Source: Aureobasidium sp. EXF-3400 (Eukaryota; Ascomycota; Dothideomycetes; Dothideales; Saccotheciaceae). From it: DNA of 57,378 nucleotides. The DNA lies in contig SWBL01000329.1 in assembly GCA_024195585.1 (NCBI GenBank), positions 1 through 57,378 on the forward strand, read 5' to 3'. The position numbers were made by a program, and so were the translations under genes. Under the pieces are notes generated by a model. It was not told the origin of the DNA. It saw nothing but the letters and a program-made list of their open reading frames with translations, and ran no database searches. This document shows, piece by piece, positions 44,301 to 55,251 of the stretch (positions within the stretch are counted from its first letter, which is position 1; the number at the start of each line of letters is the position of its first letter).

Positions 44301-46226
44301 TTACGCCCTCTTGCTGGTGGTAGAAGTGGGTTTCTTAGAGCTAGAAGAAGAGGAAGTGCTGCGCTTGAGCGTGCTGGTCGTCAAAGTCGAGCTGGGCTTT
44401 TTGGTGCTGCTTGATGAAGTGGTCTTTTTGCTCGAACTTGAGGACGTGACCTTTTTGCTCGACGTCGTCGAAATTGTTTTCTTGCTACTGCTCGTAGAAG
44501 TGACCTTTTTGCTCGTGCTCGAGCTTGTCGAAGTAGTCTTCTTACTACTGCTCGATGAAGCAGGTTTGCTCGACGAAGAACTCTTCAACACAGCAGTACT
44601 CCTAGCACTAACACCCGCATTCTTCGTACTGATCGTGATGACTGTTTTCGCGCTCGAGCTGCTGGTAGTACTGGGTTTACGCGTCGATGAGGAAGTCGAA
44701 GAAGACGAAGATGGTTTCTTTGACGATGAAGAAGTGGTGCTGGAAGACTTGCTCGAAGTTGTAGGCTTGGAACTTGTGGATGGTTTTGTGGATGAGGAGG
44801 TGGTTGTGGGTTTGAGGGTTGAAGATGTCGAAGTGGGCTTTGTGGTTGACGAGCTAGTGGTGGGTTTGCTGCTTGATGAGCTTGTGGTGGGCTTGCTGCT
44901 GGTAGTGCTGGCTGAGGTTTTGATGGATGATGAGGATGAGGAAGTAGAGCGGGTACTGCTGCTGCTGCTGCTGCTTGACGAGATCGAAGTCGAGGGCTTG
45001 ATGCTGCTGGAGGAAGCAGTCGAAGTCGAGCTAGTGCTGCTGCTTGAGGACGATGTCGAAGTTGAGCGAGTGCTGCTCGACGAGGAAGTAGAAATCGCCG
45101 AGGACTGAGTGCTGCTACTCGATGAAGTTGAAGTCAATGAAGACGATGAGCGAGTGGAACTTGTCGAAGATGCAGACGACGACCATGAAGTGCTTGTCGA
45201 GCTCATCGAAGAAATAGAGCTGGAACTCGTGGGGGCCGCAACAACAGTCTCAGAAAACACCTTGATATAGTTGACCTCCCAGTACGCCTCTGTGAACGCA
45301 CTAGGGTTACCAGCCACATAATCCACGCAACCATTGCCTCCACTGCCAGCCAAAGGGCAGCTAGTAGACGAATACACGCTACCCGCCCAGTCGCCACAGA
45401 ACGTAGTATCGAAGATCATACGATGGTCAATAAAGTGAGAATCAATATCGCAGCTGCCACCATCGAAGTTGCCGACTGGTGTGCCAAAGTCAAGGGCAGG
45501 GGAAGGCGAGCCAGAGGAAATGGAGGCGGGGATGGCATTGCGGGGGAAGAACCACACTTTCATGAACTCGGAGGTCCATTGCATGGCGTATACACCACCA
45601 CCGTTGGCATTGAAGCCATCGCCATAGCCGGTTTGGTCGTTGGAGCCCGTGGCACAGCCGGCAGCACCGCCCGTGCTGACGGCGCAGTCGTATCCATTAG
45701 CCCAGCCGGTCTGATTCTGAAACTTCATGGTGCAGTTGGGAGCAGTATGGGCGGCGATTTGATTGGTGCTGGCCATGTTCACGCCTTCGATGATGTCGAG
45801 TTCTCCATGAGCAGGCCAGGTTGAGTCGCCAAGAGTCCAGAAGGCAGGCCAGACGCCACAGATAGAGCCGGGCATGTGTTTGATGTCGGCAAGGAAGAGA
45901 CCGTGGTTGTAGTTGACCTTGCCTTCAAGACGTACTGATTGACGACCGGTTGAGTTGGCATAAAGCACCGTGGTGTCGTCCACGCCCCATTTGGCGGTGT
46001 TGCCTGTACCGTATCCAAGGATGCCGCTGCTGGCGGCTGTTGCTTGGTCTACATACTGGACGAAACCATGAGTGGGGTCCGAGTCTGTGAAGAAGTTGAA
46101 GCCATCGTAAAAGTTGCTTCCAGCATATGTGTCTTGCAAAGAATAAGAGTAAGAGACAGCAGAGGCGGTCAAAGGAAGGAGAGCAAACAAAAGGCCACTA
46201 GGGCCAACAAGCCTCGAGCAAGGCAT
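44301..46226 (-). CDS. GH16 endo-beta-glucanase with Ser-rich tail
   Basis: Intronless 641-residue secreted glycosidase. Signal peptide (LLFALLPLTASA) then a GH16 domain at ~25-330 with the catalytic motif GELDIIEGV (both Glu and the middle Asp present), preceded by GVWPAFWTLG. Substrates of close relatives are mixed-linkage and 1,3(4)-beta-glucans. From ~335 the protein becomes a 300-residue Ser/Thr tail with repeated SSSKKxTSSSS-like runs, rich in Lys and surely O-mannosylated. It ends in KRA without a hydrophobic GPI signal, so wall retention, if any, must rely on the tail. The simple codon composition of the tail keeps an antisense frame open. Confidence 0.9.
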   Translation of the reverse strand: MPCSRLVGPSGLLFALLPLTASAVSYSYSLQDTYAGSNFYDGFNFFTDSDPTHGFVQYVDQATAASSGILGYGTGNTAKWGVDDTTVLYANSTGRQSVRLEGKVNYNHGLFLADIKHMPGSICGVWPAFWTLGDSTWPAHGELDIIEGVNMASTNQIAAHTAPNCTMKFQNQTGWANGYDCAVSTGGAAGCATGSNDQTGYGDGFNANGGGVYAMQWTSEFMKVWFFPRNAIPASISSGSPSPALDFGTPVGNFDGGSCDIDSHFIDHRMIFDTTFCGDWAGSVYSSTSCPLAGSGGNGCVDYVAGNPSAFTEAYWEVNYIKVFSETVVAAPTSSSSISSMSSTSTSWSSSASSTSSTRSSSSLTSTSSSSSTQSSAISTSSSSSTRSTSTSSSSSSTSSTSTASSSSIKPSTSISSSSSSSSSTRSTSSSSSSIKTSASTTSSKPTTSSSSSKPTTSSSTTKPTSTSSTLKPTTTSSSTKPSTSSKPTTSSKSSSTTSSSSKKPSSSSSTSSSTRKPSTTSSSSAKTVITISTKNAGVSARSTAVLKSSSSSKPASSSSSKKTTSTSSSTSKKVTSTSSSKKTISTTSSKKVTSSSSSKKTTSSSSTKKPSSTLTTSTLKRSTSSSSSSKKPTSTTSKRA

Positions 46227-47616
46227 TTTTCTGTAGCAGAAACGACTGACGTGCTAACGAATGAACGACTGTGCCAAAAGAATGGCAAGCAAAGCGAGAG
46301 CAGAGTAGCAAAGCAAAAAAATGTCTCCGACCTACAAAGAAACATCCAGGGATAATGCCTGTGTTTTATTTCGCCCATCACTTACAGAGTGTATTGATCC
46401 CACCGGTAGAAACGGGCGGTCCGTAATGGAGGTCTCACATTTTGGACCATCGACTTTCAGCTGCTCGGTCATATGCGCAGTACCTACATCTATCAGGCGC
46501 CACAAACAGAGCTTGTGGCATTTAAGAATGATCCATGGTATAGCGTCGGTAAAGAGTAGTGACCACGCATGCGCCCGCATGAAAGAGGGTGTAGTGTCCA
46601 GTTTCGCTAATCAGGGGCAGAGGACCAAGAAGCAGTTGAAGTTGGTCGACCGTTTGAGGTTTGGCGAAAGCCGTTGCCGAAAAGAGTTCGGAGATGCCGT
46701 TTTTGGCTGGAGGGCTGAGCTGAAGGGGAGAGCCAGAGCCAGGCCTCTGTGCTCTCTCCTAACCTTTTCAGCTCTTTGGATCTATCGATCTCAGACTGGG
46801 TCAGAAAGAAGGTGAGGAAAGAGCCGCATCTAGCTCTATCCGCTCCACGGAAACCCCTACAAACACGGAATATGGTGTAGATGCATGTTTGTTGCGAGTC
46901 AAACCATTGGTCTGTCCAACAAAATCAGTCTTTTCCACATTTCCTCTTGCACCCACTGGTTCTCGAGCTTCTTTTTTCCTTTCAGCTGCGAGTTGCCCGT
47001 CCGGCAGGCAGCTGAATAACATGAGTCGCATTGATTTAATTGCCTTTGCCTGCATTCTGCATGGGTTGATACGTTTCTCGTCGTCTCGTTTGCCGTCGCG
47101 CGGAAACATCACCGGACTTCGGTTAGATGAGGCCACACGGAGTAATAGGAAAAGGAGAATGACAGACCTGCAGAGAGTGTAGCCATAGCTGCTCTGCACA
47201 TGACACGGCAGAGTGGCACGATGCGAATGAAGCATGTTGTGTCGAATGGTCACGGTTCGGTGTTGCAAGCGAAAGACAAGAGAGCGGTATGCCCCGCGGG
47301 TGACAGGGTCAGTCACACTAGATCAAGTGATGCGGTGAACTGCATTGGAAAAGTCTAGATCCATGTCACGATTCAAGACGCGCGGTTCGCCCGATTGAGA
47401 GGTCAGAGCAAGATGGATCAGAAGACATCTATTCGGATGAAGGTCTATGTTCTAAACAAACCGCAATGCAGATTATCATTAGGTAACATGTAAACAACGC
47501 TTGAACGCTCGACAAAAACAACCCTTCTGTACTGAAAGCGTGACTTGTGAATATCGCTCCTAGAATGAACGGGCAGACGACCTGACCGCAGCATATCAAT
47601 CATGCTGCTCAACACC
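46227..47616. other. 1.4 kb intergenic stretch
   Basis: Promoter of the GH16 gene and 3' flank of the F-box-like gene. Several 80-170 codon frames are open on both strands, but none resembles a protein family. Confidence 0.4.
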
Positions 47617-48720
47617 TCAAGCCTTTGCATAACGACAAGCAGGGCTGCTGCAAGCCTCGTGCCTCTGATTCAACCAGTCGTATACATGTCGGTGGTCCCC
47701 CTCTTTCTCCCACGAGCCCAGAAGCACAAGCAACGGCTCGTCTCCTTCATACTGGTATCCAGGCGCTTTGCGCTGTCTGGCGACTTCCAGCGTCTCGTGG
47801 ATGGTATCCCAGACAAAGCCCGCAGTCAGGGGTTTGCCGTCTTGTGACTCGCAGCGGATCAGGTAGCTCCAGTAGTAGAGCTCGATTCGTGTAGGTGCTG
47901 GGTTGGAGAAGTACATTTTGCGCCAGCTGGCGTCTGGAGAGGAGCGCTCGCCGAGAAGGTAGAAGGGATCGTTTTCGGAGATTTTGAAAGCGAGCATGTG
48001 CTTCTTTTGGCGGTCCTGGAGGTCGCGGAAGACGACGGGATGGCTGAAGTAATCGTCGTGTGATTGGTTGGTGTTGGAGAGGTGGCGGCAGAGGGATTGT
48101 TGGTCGGCTCGTGCTTGTCTTGCAGCAGCTTGTTTTTGTCGTCGTTGGTCGCAAGAGAAGGAGTTGTGCAAGATGTGTTTCTTGAGAGTGGGTGCAATGA
48201 AGGGGTTTGTTTCTGCGCCACAGACGCGGTCCTCCTCTTGGTGACCACAGTAGCAGGGTCTCTTTTGCTCAGAGTCGCGTGCCAGGAACAGACGCTTCTG
48301 CAGTCGGGCAGAAGCATCGATCATGCCCTTGAAACTGCGACACGTCCTCGACGTCGTCATGATGGTGCGAATGCTCTGTCGTTGCATATCAACCTCGTCG
48401 CCGGACCATGGTAGCTGCATCAGGATGTGTTCGAAGAGATCAAAGTTGTTCAGTGTCTTGGAGGCAGCTGATTCTCCCTTCTCGGCTGGAAGGATGTTGG
48501 CCGTCTCGGTCGGTCGTGATCGAAGTTGTGGTTCGGGAGCAATGACACTGCTTCGTCGTCGTGACAGTTCCTTGCGGATGCTCTGTGAAATTTCGCTTCG
48601 TACATCTTCGGCAGCCGCATTGCCCAGACTCATCGACACCTTTGAGATGCGGCGTCTCTTGCCATTGCAGGCAGGTTTGTAGTCGTGGTCATGGTGACCT
48701 TCAGGGATAGTGCTGATCAT
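47617..48720 (-). CDS. F-box-like protein
   Basis: Intronless; 367 residues from the ATG at 48720 (MISTIPEGHHDHDYK), or 421 from the far end of the open frame at 48882, whose extra segment looks like leader sequence. A basic, disordered N-terminal third is followed by an F-box-like segment, FDLFEHILMQLPW...TCRSFKGMIDASARLQKRLFLARD, as in many fungal F-box proteins. The rest contains DASWRKMYFSNPAPT, the usual WRxM...PP element, and ends CSSPACRYAKA. Such proteins recruit targets to SCF ubiquitin ligases; the target is unknown. A His/Cys-rich patch (CYCGHQEEDRVCG) is unusual. Confidence 0.7.
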   Translation of the reverse strand: MISTIPEGHHDHDYKPACNGKRRRISKVSMSLGNAAAEDVRSEISQSIRKELSRRRSSVIAPEPQLRSRPTETANILPAEKGESAASKTLNNFDLFEHILMQLPWSGDEVDMQRQSIRTIMTTSRTCRSFKGMIDASARLQKRLFLARDSEQKRPCYCGHQEEDRVCGAETNPFIAPTLKKHILHNSFSCDQRRQKQAAARQARADQQSLCRHLSNTNQSHDDYFSHPVVFRDLQDRQKKHMLAFKISENDPFYLLGERSSPDASWRKMYFSNPAPTRIELYYWSYLIRCESQDGKPLTAGFVWDTIHETLEVARQRKAPGYQYEGDEPLLVLLGSWEKEGDHRHVYDWLNQRHEACSSPACRYAKA

Positions 48721-50282
48721 GTTGTTGTAGGTAATGAGAATGGTCGTGTCAGAGTACGGGGTGATAGGAGCTGTTGGTAGCGAGTGATGAGAAGGGGCGT
48801 CTGTGTATGTGTGTATGGAGGTGTAGAGTAGGATCTGTTGCAAAACAAGCAGCAAGCAAGGGAGCAAGAGAAAGTCAAGCAAAGAAGGAAAACAAGGTCA
48901 ATCCCTCATCTTAAACTCCAGCGTAACAATGGACCCTTGCTCGTCTCTTACGCCCGGAATAGCCGTATCCACGCCTCACTGCCATGCCAGCTAACTTACC
49001 CCATGAAAAACACCACACCGACGGGCGAAAAGGCGATGGGGAAGCTTCAACGGTCGATCGTGTTTTTCTGGACCGAGAGCGAATCCTCAAAAGACGCGTC
49101 CGAGCTTCGGATCTTCCTCCCCAAAACAGGCAGAGGCGAAAAAGCAAACGTCTACCCCAGTGATCCCTTAGAGTCTTCGAGAAGGACGACTCTGCATCTG
49201 TCTCGCCATCTCCAGGCAGCAACAAATCTCATGATAAGAGAGACAAGAAAGGCACGGTCAACAAAAGTGGTATGCTTGCTGCAGAAGTTAAACGTCATCA
49301 AGTATCCAAGTCATTTGCCGTTTTCTTTGGCAGCAACAATCCTTCTGGCAGAAACGGAAGCTTTTGGTATCACACGACAAGCACATGTCAGAAAGGACGT
49401 TCGCGCATGGTGGCAAATGAAAAGTATAGATAAACCCTCTTCCAATTGGAAAACCCCGGCTCTTCTGATCTCTTTCCTTTTCTGTGCAACACACAAGCAG
49501 AGGGAAAAACAGACGGAGACGGCGCCTCCAACAGATTATCGCTGAGAAGAACCGGCGTTCGGCTGGTCGTGTCTGGAATAGACTTCTCGACCTTTTGATC
49601 AGCACACACGCTGCAGTCATCGCTGCGACGATCAGGTCCCGGCCTTAACACGACCCTTTTCCGTCGTCTATCTTGCACCTACAGCAGAACGTACGTGGTA
49701 GGCAGCCTGCAGGGCATCTCAATGCAATTTCTCTCGTCATGGATTTTTAAGTCCATGTTATTCAGGCACCTTGGCAAACTTTCAGGCAGCTCAATCTCAG
49801 AGAACTGATAATATCCAAGTGATACAAAGTACAGAAGCAGCTCTACATGTGTTGGACAACGAAGAGAATAGATTTCTATTTCTAGATGCATGTTGCTTAT
49901 TACAAAATTCGAGAGCTCTTGTGTGGCTCTATGTAGCAGCCATTCCATCAATCATGGCTGAGCTGAAAAGGTGTATGGTACGACGGTCTGCCTTTTCTGC
50001 CGTTTCTTCAAGTATGGAACCATTGTCCAATTGTGTGTGAAGCTGTGGCTGGCTGTACGGCTTCGTACACCATTCTTCAGGCAGCTGTGCCTGATACCTT
50101 GTAGAGGCTTCGCGGTGTTTCAGGCGTTTGTCGCAACAAAGCGACTTGATCTTGCAAAAGGCGAGCTCTTCCCTCCTTGCCTGATTTTGACAGTCCAAGC
50201 CATCCGTGTGTCCCCTCTCCAGCGTCTCGATACCTGCCTCTCCTCAAATCTCAGCGCGAACCAGCACGCTGCATCTTCATCC
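48721..50282. other. 1.6 kb intergenic stretch
   Basis: Promoter of the F-box-like gene and 3' flank of the small membrane protein gene. Long plus-strand frames (48838-49545, 49971-50471) carry no recognisable domain. Confidence 0.4.
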
Positions 50283-50679
50283 TCAATCCTCATCCTCCCT
50301 CGGCGGCGCCACACTGCCCCTCCACAACCTCCCTCTATCCTCCTCATAATTCAGCATTCCAGACTCTTCATCTTCCTCTCCCGCGTCCTCATCCCACTCC
50401 TCTTGTTTCCTAAATCTCTTCGTGAGATTCCAGACGCCTTGTTTGACGTTGTCTTTCGCTCGTCGCGCTAGATCCGACACGGTGCCGATGGGTAGATTTT
50501 GGGATTGCGAGCGCCAGAAGGGGAGGATAAGATAGGGGATGCTGAGGTAGAGGGAGAGGGCGACGGAGAAGGGGAGGAGGAGTGTCTATTTAGCAGGTCG
50601 TGTTAGATGCGAATGCGAGAAGTTGGGTGGAAGAGAAGCTTACGAGGAGAGCGGAAGGTAGGGGTTGTGGTTGTGACAT
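50283..50679 (-). CDS. Small single-pass membrane protein, unknown function
   Basis: Predicted 112 residues in two exons (50679-50644 and 50585-50283); the 58-base intron has a GTAAGC donor and TAG acceptor and keeps phase. After a short MSQPQPLPSALL start comes one hydrophobic segment (LLLPFSVALSLYLSIPYLILPFW, ~residues 14-36), then a basic amphipathic stretch (LARRAKDNVKQGVWNLTKRF) and a very acidic tail ending EDED. The topology suggests an ER or mitochondrial tail-exposed protein. I do not recognise the family. The spliced frame and charge pattern support a real gene. Confidence 0.55.
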
Positions 50680-51774
50680 TTTGTGCACGACTCTTTTCTA
50701 TCTCGAGGTCCTCCTAATCGATGGTCTCCGCTAGACTGCGTGATATCCTCGAAAATCCTCAAATCCAGGAAATGGTACTCGTATGTGGCAAAAGTAGTTC
50801 TATCCCAACCGAGTCCAGGGAAAATAGAAAGGTATATCCAAAAAACCTTCTCCAGGTAGAAAGCGAAAGACCGCTATAGAGCAGTAATGACGAACACGCG
50901 GCTCTTCCCAAAGACGATAGATGATACAATAATCGCCCACAATCGTCTTTGCCGTCTGTATCCGGATAGAAACGGCTATAAAGGCAGGCACAAGGGAGAA
51001 AACGTGGGGAAAAGATGGGATTGGTGACGACGACTGGTCCGAAAGCGTAGTTGGAATCAGAAAAAGAAAAGCAGATAGAGAGAAGCTCCAGAAGTAACAG
51101 TGTCAGAAGGAAGAAGAAGAATTGGTCGTCGTGACAAGTAGCGAGACAGAGCTCTTTCAGCCCTATCCTTTCTCAGCTCATCTCAGCATGGTCAGCACTC
51201 TCGAGGTCGCAAAAGAGTGAGATGAGAGGCGCCCGGTGGCCGGCCGCTACGGACGACGGGCTTGCCGAACGCGGCGCGGCAGCGCGGCAAGCGGAAAAAG
51301 AGGCGGCCAGCCCAGCTCGCTGAACCTTCCCTGCCAGAATCTCAAGGGTCCAAATCGCTCTAGAACTATTTCCGGAACATGATTGTTGAGGATAACACCC
51401 TGCTCGGTAATCGGCAGGAATTGTTTCTCAACCAGATTCCAGCTATCCAGATATGTTTTGGTATGGGGCGATTGCAATGGAGCGACTCCCTAAGCTTACA
51501 AGCAGATTACGAATTACAATAGCCTTGCGTGGGCGGTTTCGTGAGTTGCGAAAGAATAGAAATTATCATCGTGAAGCTTCATCAAGATCCATGCAGGCCT
51601 CGTTACGCGAGCAAAAGCATCGAGCTCTCGGTAGTTCGTCCAAGTCGAAGATACACAAATCTACATTCATTTTTCTATTTCCGACACCAATCCATCACAT
51701 CACATCGTAACTACATCTGTACATATAAGTATAGATATCCAAACAACTCCACATAAAATGCTTCGTCTTTCTCC
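50680..51774. other. Intergenic, no gene seen
   Basis: Promoter side of the small membrane protein and 3' flank of the sugar transporter. A GC-rich run near 51230-51310 (CGGCCGG, GGCGCGGCAGCGCGG) stands out but has no clear role. Confidence 0.4.
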
Positions 51775-53887
51775 CTAGTCGTCACCCTGTCCGATACGTC
51801 TGTATTTTCCACTTCCACCAGCATGTGAGGAAGCTCCATCTCCCTTACCCTTCTTGACAAGGTTAGAGATCCAGCCTCCAAGACCCTCTGAGTCCGCGTC
51901 CTTACTGAACATGGGCTTGCCGTTTTGCACGTCAACAGCAGGAGGATCGACGTCGAGATCGGGAATGTTGGCATCTTGAGGTGCATTGCCGTCGCTGTCA
52001 AGATGTATGGAAGCTGGAGGACTTCTGCTGAAGAGTGATTCGGCCTCGGCGAGGGTCTGAGGTGAAGGAGCCACAGTAGATGCGTCTCCAAAGATACTGT
52101 TCATGTCTTCTAGTCTCACATTTGCTGTCTCGGGGAAAAGGAAGTAAACCACAACGAGCGAGACAGCGCAGAAGAAGGCATGCATCAAGTACAGTCGCCA
52201 TTGGATAAGATCCTGCAGGATCGGAGTCAGTTCTCCGACGAGCCAGTTGAAAGCCCAGTTCGATGCAGTAGACAGAGAAGCTCCCTTGGCACGGATGCTC
52301 AAAGGCAGGATCTCAGGTGGGTAAAGCCAAGGGATGGGTCCCCATGAAGCTCCGAATGCTGCATTGTAAAGCACGACAAAGATGACGACCATGCGTGGGG
52401 TGAGGTGAATATCGATGTAGATAAAGTATGAGATGGCCGAGAGCGAGACAATCATGGCGACAGCACCCCACATCAGGATAGGGCGACGGCCGAGGCGATC
52501 GACGAGGTACCATGGAGGGACTGTGGAGAGCAGATAGGTGAGACCGTTGATACCAGTCATGAGGATAGCATCGCGGCCAACCCATCCAGCTTGTTCGAAT
52601 ACCAGAGGAGCGTAGTATGAAATGACGTTGATGCCATTGAGTTGAGCGAGAGCTTGTGCAGACATGGCAATGAAAACACGCTTGTAGTAGCGCTTGAACA
52701 TGTCCTTGTAGCTGCGCTCACCCTCTTGGCGCTGCAGCAGCACATTCATCTTGATCTCGCGGTATTCATCACGAGCCTTTTGATTGTGAATGTCACCCTT
52801 GCCGTATAGGTTAGCAATAACGACAATACCCTCCTCGTCGTGATCGTTGTCCAGCAGCCATCTTTGAATAATTGTCAGCACCGACTAGAAATAGCACAAA
52901 GAATAGGGCATACCTAGGAGATTCGCAGATCAAGAATGAACCAGCGATTAGCAAGACACCCATGACACACTGCATGAACAAGGGAAGTCTCCAACTCCAG
53001 TCGTTGTGGATGAAGGAGCAGAAGTAGTCAACCCAGACACTCGAGGCATAACCGACAATGTTGCCCGAGAACTCAATGCAAGCAAGCTTTCCGCGGTTAT
53101 GGGGCGGCGAGATCTCAGATTGATAGACAGGCACAATTGTCGACAGGGCACCGACACCGAGACCAGCAATGATACGACCAAGCATCATCATAGGCATGCC
53201 GGTAGCAAAAGTCTGGAAAGCACCGCCAATGACGAAGACGACAGCTCCGTAGAGGATAGTACGGCGACGACCGAGTATGTCACCAATGCGACCTACACCC
53301 AAAGAGGATATGAAAGCTCCGACCTCGAGAATGGCAACCATGGTACCGATCTCAGCTCTTGTGGGTTGATTGAAGTAGCCCTTGAAATACATGCCGGTAA
53401 TGATACCACTCATGACACCCTGGTCATAACCAAACAGGAAAACACCTAACGAGACAAAGACCGAGGTGAAGTAGATGAGCTTCTTGCCATGGAGGCCATG
53501 CATGCGCGAGGGACCATCATTGGGGGCCATGATGAAAGCGAGGATGCGTTCGGCTTGGGAGATTTGGCGCGGTGGGGGATTGGGGATGGGGATGTCGTTC
53601 TTGTTGATTGCACCCTCTTTGGTTCCGCTCTGGTAGCGAACGTGCTTGGTGTTCTTACGACGACTACTGGGGCTCTGGTGCTGGGGGTTGAGAGCAGCGC
53701 GTAGGGGGTCGTCTTCGTTGTCAAACTGGTCAACCAGATCACCCGTGTCGCTCCAAAGACTGAAGTCGCTGTGGGCAGAGTCGGACGAGCGCCGGTGACG
53801 GCTACCGTCAGAGTATCGCTTCTCGTCAAACGATGAGGCGCCGCTGGTATTGCGCAAATGCCGTGACGACGATGAAAGAGTGTGCAA
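51775..53887 (-). CDS. MFS sugar transporter, 5' end uncertain
   Basis: Two exons are clear: up to 53887-52914, and 52861-51775, joined ICESPR-WLLDNDHDEEG across a 52-base intron. Sugar-porter signatures are GYDQGVMSGIITG, GRIGDILGRRRT, PVYQSEISPPHNRG, ESPRWLLDN, QLNGINVISYYAP, VDRLGRRPIL and LFPETANVRLEDM, over twelve helices with ~130-residue N- and ~110-residue C-terminal cytosolic extensions. The open N-terminal frame starts just after a TGA near 53935 and contains no ATG until MAPNDGPSRM at 53530, although PERRPANIPLHTLSSSSRHL looks coding. A short 5' exon ending before ~53930 is probably missing from this call. Confidence 0.8.
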
Positions 53888-53935
53888 TGGAATGTTGGCA
53901 GGCCTGCGTTCGGGAATCTTGGCGGCGAGTCTTCA

Positions 53936-55251
53936 GTCTCTTCCTGCCTGGCGATCGAGGCAGGAAGAAGAACGAAGAAGAGGTTCAAAAAGTGCTAGGA
54001 CGAATTGAGAGCACACGTGCGAGTAATCACAACACCTTGCTCGATGGCCGTGGCTGCTTGCTTTGATACGAGTATCGACACCTCTGCCCAACAGGTCCAC
54101 GGCAAATCGGCCAAGGACTGATAAGGACCAATGACGTCGCCCAGATCAACAGAAAACTTGCAGCACGCAGGTCACGGTGGCTATGTGGGAATACCGGAAG
54201 CGAAAGGAAAGAATTGAGGCTGGGAATGGCGGTAAGAGAAGGGACGACGTATGATTGAAGATCCGGGAGCAAGAGAGAGAAAGCGCTGTGGCTCCTTTTG
54301 CTCTTGTCAATCTTCCTTCGCATGCGTCGTGGCTTGTCGCGGCTTGTCGCGTCCCCTTGAACCTGAACGACTGTCGATCTCCTCCCTGATTATCCGAGGA
54401 CCGCCATTTTTCTATGCACCAACACCGTCTTCTTTTCCACAAGTCAAAAAACACGAAATGCTTGTCATGCTATGCTGTCTGTACCACTACTCAAACAACA
54501 ATTCAATCGAAGGAGCAAAGTCAAAAGTCACAAGCCATCAATGTCCATGACCCGAAACTAGCTCCATACCCGGGCCTCCGCAAACCTGAACCAGAAACCA
54601 TGAGCTGTCACGCCCGTGCGCCAAACGCCATCTCTCCATGTCTGCCCCATCTTCTTGTCCCAAGACTTGGAAGGGGAATCTCGAAAGATGGACATAGGTC
54701 ACATGCTCAAGCTTGCACGACTGACCGCTTTGTTGGCATGAAACTTGACAGTTAGTTTGACTAACAAGTATCGCTGTAGGTCCTTCGAGGAAAGTACACT
54801 TAGTCATCTGCTTGATGCCATCTGACAGGCTGCCAAGTCAATCTCAAGAAGGATGACTTGAACTCCTGCCTCACAAGTTTCCAGACCAAGACAGTGAACG
54901 AATACAAGTTTTGATATGTACAACATTTCCATGACCACGACTATGCTAAACAGAAAAAGGAAACAAATGGAAAAAATAGAAGCTTGTCGAATACAGTGAG
55001 AACGCCCATGTTCGCCCATCTTTGGGGGCCGTATTTGTAAAGTAAACCCCTCTTCGTCTTTCCTTTACGCAAGATTCATCTTCTGGTGACGTTCTTGCTT
55101 TTCAGGCTCCAGCCACTCCAGGTATAACCTCAGATTCTCGGGTATATCCCTCTTCCAAATCTTCATCCTCTACCACTCCGGACTCGGCATTGTGTTTTCG
55201 TAAGAGCTCCGTCTTGTGTAATTAGTATCTACAACAAAAACTGGTAGTTGC
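53936..55251. other. Intergenic between sugar transporter and complex I subunit
   Basis: Should contain the 5' exon and promoter of the sugar transporter and the 3' UTR of the complex I gene. No ATG occurs on the minus strand between ~53890 and 54320. No other gene recognised. Confidence 0.4.

Noticed and set aside
44311..45108. 265-codon plus-strand frame rich in Leu, Val and Glu
   Set aside because: It is the antisense of the Ser-rich GH16 tail; simple codon composition keeps it open. No domain, and the GH16 protein is certain.
47617..48882. Long form of the F-box-like protein starting at 48882
   Set aside because: The extra 54 residues are a hydrophobic and Thr/Pro-rich stretch typical of translated leader; the ATG at 48720 gives a more normal N-terminus.
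48838..50471. Long plus-strand frames (48838-49545 and 49971-50471)
   Set aside because: No domain, poor start contexts, and partial overlap with the antisense of the small membrane protein gene.
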